The notes below the pieces were generated by a model. The model did not search any database. It was given only the letters and a program-made list of their open reading frames with translations, and was not told the origin of the DNA. The translations under genes and the position numbers were made by a program. A stretch of 64,000 bases of DNA from Pristionchus mayeri (taxonomy: Eukaryota > Nematoda > Chromadorea > Rhabditida > Neodiplogasteridae), in contig BTRK01000004.1 of the NCBI GenBank assembly GCA_036245805.1, positions 40,202,907 through 40,266,906 of the forward strand. The letters run 5' to 3'. This document shows positions 59,413 through 64,000 of the stretch, in pieces; the stretch's first letter is position 1; each line of letters starts with the position of its first letter.

Positions 59413-62384
59413 CTAAGTGGCCCCAGAAGTTTAAAGTCACATTGGCGTAAACTCAATCTCACCATTGCTGATCTTCTGTTCGCAGATTTCGGCACTCCGC
59501 CGAGGCTCTTTTCCAGATCCTCAAACGAGATGTGGCTCTCCCAGTAGGCCTGAAAGATCTCTGATTAAATTCAAACAAAATTCGCGCAACGATCGGAACA
59601 AAACACGAAAAATGTAGAGTCAGAGGTGACAAGGCGGGCTCGAGTTGCGAAGGTGGCTCAATATTGCTAGGTTCCATTCGATCACAATAAGCAGAGCCCC
59701 TCAAGTGGAAAACAAACAAATCTCACCGTGTCCATCTGTAGCAGCGCCTCCAGCACTCTAATCGCGTTGTTCATATCGTCACCGACAGATCGGAGGGTCG
59801 ACGCGACGGTCAGATCTCGCAGCCCTCCAACTACGGTCGGCGCCAGACAACGAGCCAGATTCGCCAACCGCATCTTGTTCACGTCGGACATCGCGATCAC
59901 CTCAAAATTAATGCTTGATATGAATATCCGGAATATATAAATCAAGTAATACTAAACAGTGCTTCGGTGATATTCTGATCTACGAATTGAAGACCGCCCA
60001 TGAAAAGCCAGCTTTCACTATTAGATATCAACTATGCAAGAAAAAGGTCAAATAATGCTCACCTTTCGCCAATGGATGCACAGATACGCGAGCGTGTCTC
60101 GGTTCGGCTGGGGCAACTCGATGATCGCTTTCTCTAGTGCAGCCTGTCGATATGCCGCCGTGAAACCAGCACGAGTCACGGCGTCTATGAACTCCCTGCG
60201 CGACGTCTTCGGTATCAACGAATCCTGCAATGAGACCAGTTCACACTAGCTCCATTGCACTGCAAGGAATCAATGAGATTCCAGGACTTGAATAGTGTAG
60301 ATGGACTCACTCTCAGGTTCGACAGGAACATCTTGATGCATCCAGTGAGCACCTCTGGGCTCTGGTCATGCAGCAGATGCACCTCCTTCGACACCTCCCT
60401 CATCTCGGTCAGCGCCTTCAGCGCCTTTGTTATCTGAATTATGATTTCCTCGAGGTTCGTATCTACAACTTCAATTGTCCAAATTCGTATCCATCAGTAT
60501 TGCCAAGGCGGCAGGCGCCCTCCTTGTGTTGTATGCTCTCTCACGGGCACTACATCGGATAAGAACTATGACGTCATGCCGCCTTTGATCTAACCAAGGC
60601 GGCAGGACGTCATAGTTCTCATCCGACCTAGCGCCCTATCATGAGTCATGCAGAGCGAGAGAGCATGTGAAACGAGGAGGGCACTGGCCGATTTGCATTC
60701 ACATTCGAGTTCGTAATTCGGGCCGCCGTCTCTTCATTTTCCACGCTCTCTCGACCGGTCGATCGATGATAGAGCGTTCAAAATGAAGAGACCGTGGTAT
60801 CGTTTCTCGAACTCTACTTCACATGCATCCACGCTCTAATATTAAGCAAAATATCCGATATTAGGCCAAGAAAAGCCTCACCACCGCCTTGTTCCCGGGT
60901 ATCCGATAGATGCCCTCCGTCGTCAGTCCCCTGTACTCGAGGGCGATCACGCAGCGCACGATGGGCACCGGCAGCATCGGTGCTGCCATCGGACAAAACT
61001 CGTGCAGCGCCGGCGGCAGCTGTGACTGCTTAGGCACACGAGTTGCTCGAGGTGTCAGGGCCCTGATGGAAGCAAACGATAATTACTACAATTCCCTTGG
61101 AAAATTAGTGTTCCTTTTTCTGATATGCTTCAGCTGCGTTATGTAGCGGTTTTGCTTTTTGTTTATGCAGCGCACCTTAAACATATTCCGAAAATGGAGC
61201 AAACATTTTCCAATAAGAGGACTCTATGATAATAATTACTTGAAAATATCCACGTCATGGTCGCATAGAAAGCATGCAGTTTCGTAAATGTTGCTTATCA
61301 TTTAAAAGATTATAATCGCTCACTGTGGCACGCAGGGCAGTCCTAGCTTCTGCTTGCACTTCTCGTGCACGTGCTGGCCGCAGTCGGTGCAGCGGGCAGC
61401 ACGACGCCCCCGGAACAGGAAGCCCTGCTTGCAGATGTCGCACTTCTGCAAGCGCATTTCTCTCCAGGGGTCAACGATTAAAAATTAATATTTCATTTGG
61501 GAAAATCCCTCTACAGTTGTACAACAATTGTACGACGATTTGCTCAAAAAAGCGACTTCAGTTATTAAGACTTCAGTTTGACACAACCTAGTGCAGTTGT
61601 ACAACAATTGATTTGCTCAAAACAACCAGCTCACCTTGGTCATTCCGGTGTACTCCTCGAACCAGTGCTGCCGTGTGTCGATCGGCTGCCCGTTCGTCCA
61701 GTTCTTCGCCCGGGGTGTGCAGCTAAAATGAGCGTATAAATACTATAACTTTAGAGCTGTAACTATTGGAAACTAGTGATGACGAACCGGACTTGACGTT
61801 GGCTTCAACCCGGACTTGCAAGGATCAAGCCGGTTTGCAGTTTCCGTTTGGTCATCACTATTGGAAACGTTCCGTGACCATATTACATGATAATCAGTTA
61901 CATTCAATCATTAGCACCTGTTCCTCTTGATGGACACGGTCGTCTTCAGCTGCTGCTTCACCTCGTTGTAATGAACCGTTGTTGTAATCGTCTATAATAT
62001 TCCGACGTCATCAAAGGAAAGAACACCGGTCATATTATCACTAGGGTTCTCTTATTGGAAAATTTTAGTTGCCTTTTCGGATATGTTTCAGAGGTTTATG
62101 TAGATAAACGGAAGCTCACACGAACATTTAACAACAATTTTCCAATAGAGAACCCTAATTATCACTCCTGTAAGATAATGATTCCTACTGAAAAAACTCA
62201 CCTTGAGCGCCGATGTGGGAGTCCTTGCCACTCCACTCGATCTCCTAGCCGCTGTTAGATTCCTTCCCAATAATCCACTACTGATTCTCCGCGCCATCGA
62301 GGGCCTCCCTCCTGTCGTCTGACCACCAATTAGAGGACGTGGATTCGGAGGCGTGCGACGGTTAACCGGTCTGAGCGAGTTCAT
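59400..62384 (-). CDS. RacGAP with C1 domain (CYK-4/RACGAP1-like), 9 exons, about 418 aa, coiled coil missing
   Basis: Exons in transcript order: 62384-62202, 61991-61918, 61722-61635, 61445-61324, 61062-60882, 60433-60311, 60224-60063, 59900-59727, 59549-59463. At the last one the frame can read through to TGA at 59400-59402 (20 more residues) or splice onward to an exon not found. Residues 105-153 form a C1 zinc finger (CDICKQGFLF, CTDCGQHVHEKC, C at the end). The RhoGAP domain (about 165-400) has the arginine finger in GIYRIPG (R209), ELPQPNRDTLAYLCIH and KMRLANLARCLAPTVVG, all hallmarks of MgcRacGAP. This family activates GTP hydrolysis by Rho-type GTPases and, with a kinesin-6, forms centralspindlin in cytokinesis. 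The N-terminal coiled coil that binds the kinesin is not seen: the protein starts with a basic Arg/Pro/Ser-rich segment. Upstream exons beyond the window, or a shortened paralogue, are both possible. Confidence 0.88.
60510..60690. mobile_element. Nested foldback elements in RacGAP intron
   Basis: An outer inverted repeat (GCCCTCCTTG...GTATGCTCTCTC against GAGAGAGCATGTG...GAGGAGGGC) is interrupted by an inner one (GGGCACTACATCGGATAAGA to TCTCATCCGACCTAGCGCCC, 60545-60633) of the family also seen at 51558-51650. This is an element inserted into an element, in the intron between exons 60882 and 60433. Confidence 0.75.
60728..60792. repeat. 65-bp hairpin with TCTCTTCATTTT arms
   Basis: Arms GTCTCTTCATTTTCCACGCT and AGCGTTCAAAATGAAGAGAC fold with the palindromic centre GACCGGTCGATCG. 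Same sequence family as the hairpins at 4313-4405 and 11169-11280. Intronic in the RacGAP gene. Confidence 0.75.
61774..61861. mobile_element. Small foldback element, TAGTGATGACGAA ends
   Basis: An inverted repeat TAGTGATGACGAACCGGA ... TCCGTTTGGTCATCACTA in the RacGAP intron between exons 61918 and 61722. Non-coding, probably a MITE. Confidence 0.6.
62040..62160. mobile_element. Small foldback element, TAGGGTTCTCTTATTGGAAA ends
   Basis: An inverted repeat with ends TAGGGTTCTCTTATTGGAAA and TTTCCAATAGAGAACCCTAA in RacGAP intron 1 (the right end reads TTTTCCAATAGAGAACCCTA). A diverged copy spans about 61090-61230 (CATTTTCCAATAAGAGGACT). Confidence 0.65.
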
Positions 62385-64000
62385 TATCAATGAATGTGAT
62401 ACATCCAGTTTATTACAAGAAGATGAACATTCGATTTTCAACACAATAGCAGTGGTTATTAATGGAATTTATATGCCGCTTATCACGCGTGTCGTCTAAG
62501 AATCCAATAAACGCGAGCACAACCGAAAAATCGAAAATGAGCGTAAGAATCGAATAAAATCGGGAGGTCTTGATCACAACTTTTTATCCCTATGTTCTTA
62601 TACATTTTTCGAAAGCTAATAGGGTCCCCCACAACATAGCATCGAGCTTTTTTGCATATCATTAATTTCTGACCTTATTTAGGGCTTTGAAGTTTGCGTG
62701 GCCCCAAAAAATCGAACTTTGGAGGCATACAGCTCTTTTCAAATTCAATTTTATAACAGATTGAAAAGAAAGCTTTGTTCCAAGCATCCATAAGAGTGAC
62801 CATATATTATTGACTTATCAGTATTATAATTTACATAATTATAATACTATTAAAATTAATCATGTTCACCACAAATCGAAGCCAGATAATTTTTTAAGCT
62901 CAATAGATAGATCTCACTAAGAGGAATCGAATGATATTCCAAAAGTATGGTCTATTGATGTGCGTTCTCGAGATACATCATAAGCATTTTCCGGCTTCTC
63001 ATTTCGACTTGCTCATCAAATTCATGTATGTTTCAGAAACACTTTGAAGCTCAATGTGTTTCATTAATGTTCAGAGGTCAAACTGGGATATGTTTCAGTC
63101 TAAATGAGAGGGAGAAAGTGATAGAGGGTAGTGTTGTTATTTCGAGCGCTTGTCGCTCGCGAGCGCCAATCGCTCGCGAGAGATTTTGCATAACCGCTCG
63201 CGAGCGAGGATCGCTCGCGAATAACTATGTAAAATCGCTCGCGAGCGATCTGTCAGAGAGGAATGAGAGGGAGAAGGAGAGGGATCGATTTGCTCCTATC
63301 GCCCATCAATCTCAAGTACGTTTCAATGACAGTATTGATGCGCATCCAGTGAATGGAATTTTATGGTTCGACGAAACTCAATCGAAATTGGTGTACGATG
63401 GGAACAAATCGATCCCTCCCCTTATCCCTCTCATTCCTCTCTGACAGATCGCTCGCGAGCGATTTTGCATAGTCATTCGCGAGCGATCCTCGCTCGCGAG
63501 CGGTTATCAGTGCGTTCGCCTAAGAATCGCACATTTCTCGAGAATTCCGGCACAGCAAAAAGAAAGACCTTGAGATTTTTACAGTTTCCAATAGCTCTAG
63601 GTATGTTCCATCCATTTCTACATTGCTCATGTGACATAATGCATAATTTGCATAATTATACCTACTCAAACTTTCGCATTATTTTTATTAAACAACTCGT
63701 AACTCAACGAAGATGCTTCAGATTTCCATTAAAATTGTTTTCTAGGACCTTCTTGATGCGCTCTATCAGCCTGTGCTGTGTGTTTATACAAATTCATATT
63801 TTTGAATTTTGATCACTTTTTCAAACATTTTTATCGCGAAAACTAAGCCGAACACATCGCTAAATTTTTGATATGTTGTGACTCTTGATGACTTCTAACC
63901 ATAAAATTTTTTTCCGATTTCGAGGTCGCGAAGATTGTCGTTTTTATGGAAATCTAAATCGACTTTTAGTGTGAAATTCATTATGTTTCACTGCTCACCC
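62385..64000. other. RacGAP upstream flank; no gene seen
   Basis: Mostly AT-rich. No coiled-coil-coding exon for the RacGAP was found on the - strand. Contains the palindrome described at 63150-63510. The + strand frames at 63028-63812 arise from that palindrome and are not considered genes. Confidence 0.4.
63150..63510. repeat. Inverted repeat built on the CGCTCGCGAGCG unit
   Basis: Arms of about 112 bp, 63190-63301 and 63396-63506, are inverted copies with few differences and share GATCTGTCAGAGAGGAATGA. Within and beside them the 12-bp perfect palindrome CGCTCGCGAGCG or its half-sites (TCGCGAGCG) occur about eight times. GC-rich and CpG-rich against an AT-rich background. Confidence 0.88.

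Noticed and set aside
63028..63812. Two + strand frames of about 140 codons
   Set aside because: They run through the CGCTCGCGAGCG palindrome and reflect its composition.

Overview
This is eukaryotic DNA, and the gene content points to a nematode. Every recognisable gene is split into short exons (about 40-290 bp) with GT-AG introns. The proteins include a scramblase, a small SH2-tyrosine kinase of the type expanded in nematodes, a sphingomyelin synthase, a TXNDC15-like thioredoxin, an SSUH2/ssu-2 homologue and a CYK-4-like RacGAP. Many introns, moderate GC and abundant TACCGTA/TACGGTA motifs would fit a diplogastrid such as Pristionchus, but that placement is inference. Exon joins were worked out by hand from splice sites, phase continuity and family similarity. 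There is no transcript evidence.

Layout. 1-3.6 kb: no recognised gene, one tRNA-like relic on the - strand and repeat pieces. 3.7-5.8 kb (+): phospholipid scramblase, 10 exons, several of its introns sharing a homologous core. 6.2 kb: tRNA-Leu(AAG). 6.7-9.4 kb (-): SH2 + tyrosine kinase, 17 exons. 10.05-32.1 kb: a tandem segmental duplication of about 11 kb. Each unit starts with an identical tRNA-Leu(AAG) and carries one sphingomyelin synthase gene on the - strand. Unit 2 encodes a complete 347-aa enzyme. Unit 1 has lost its 5' exons, but it has a duplicated, frame-incompatible exon, a 126-bp intronic minisatellite and two insertions that are empty sites in unit 2. 32-37.8 kb: gene-poor, with degenerate repeats and purine/pyrimidine tracts. 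37.8-44.5 kb (-): TXNDC15-like membrane thioredoxin with a duplicated last exon and 3' end. 45.0-57.2 kb (-): SSUH2-like zinc-finger protein, 14 exons, with two large palindromic elements in introns. 58.1-59.4 kb: a 1.3-kb near-perfect palindrome. 59.4-62.4 kb (-): C1 + RhoGAP protein. 62.4-64 kb: no gene seen, with a palindrome built on a CGCTCGCGAGCG unit.

The genes do not form one pathway. Scramblase, sphingomyelin synthase and the membrane thioredoxin concern membranes; the kinase and RacGAP concern signalling and cytoskeleton. The most interesting material is structural: introns with paralogous cores (introner-like), a TACGGTA motif sitting on many 5' splice sites with a GATC-rich motif near many 3' splice sites, foldback elements with dated insertions, and asymmetric decay of the sphingomyelin synthase pair.
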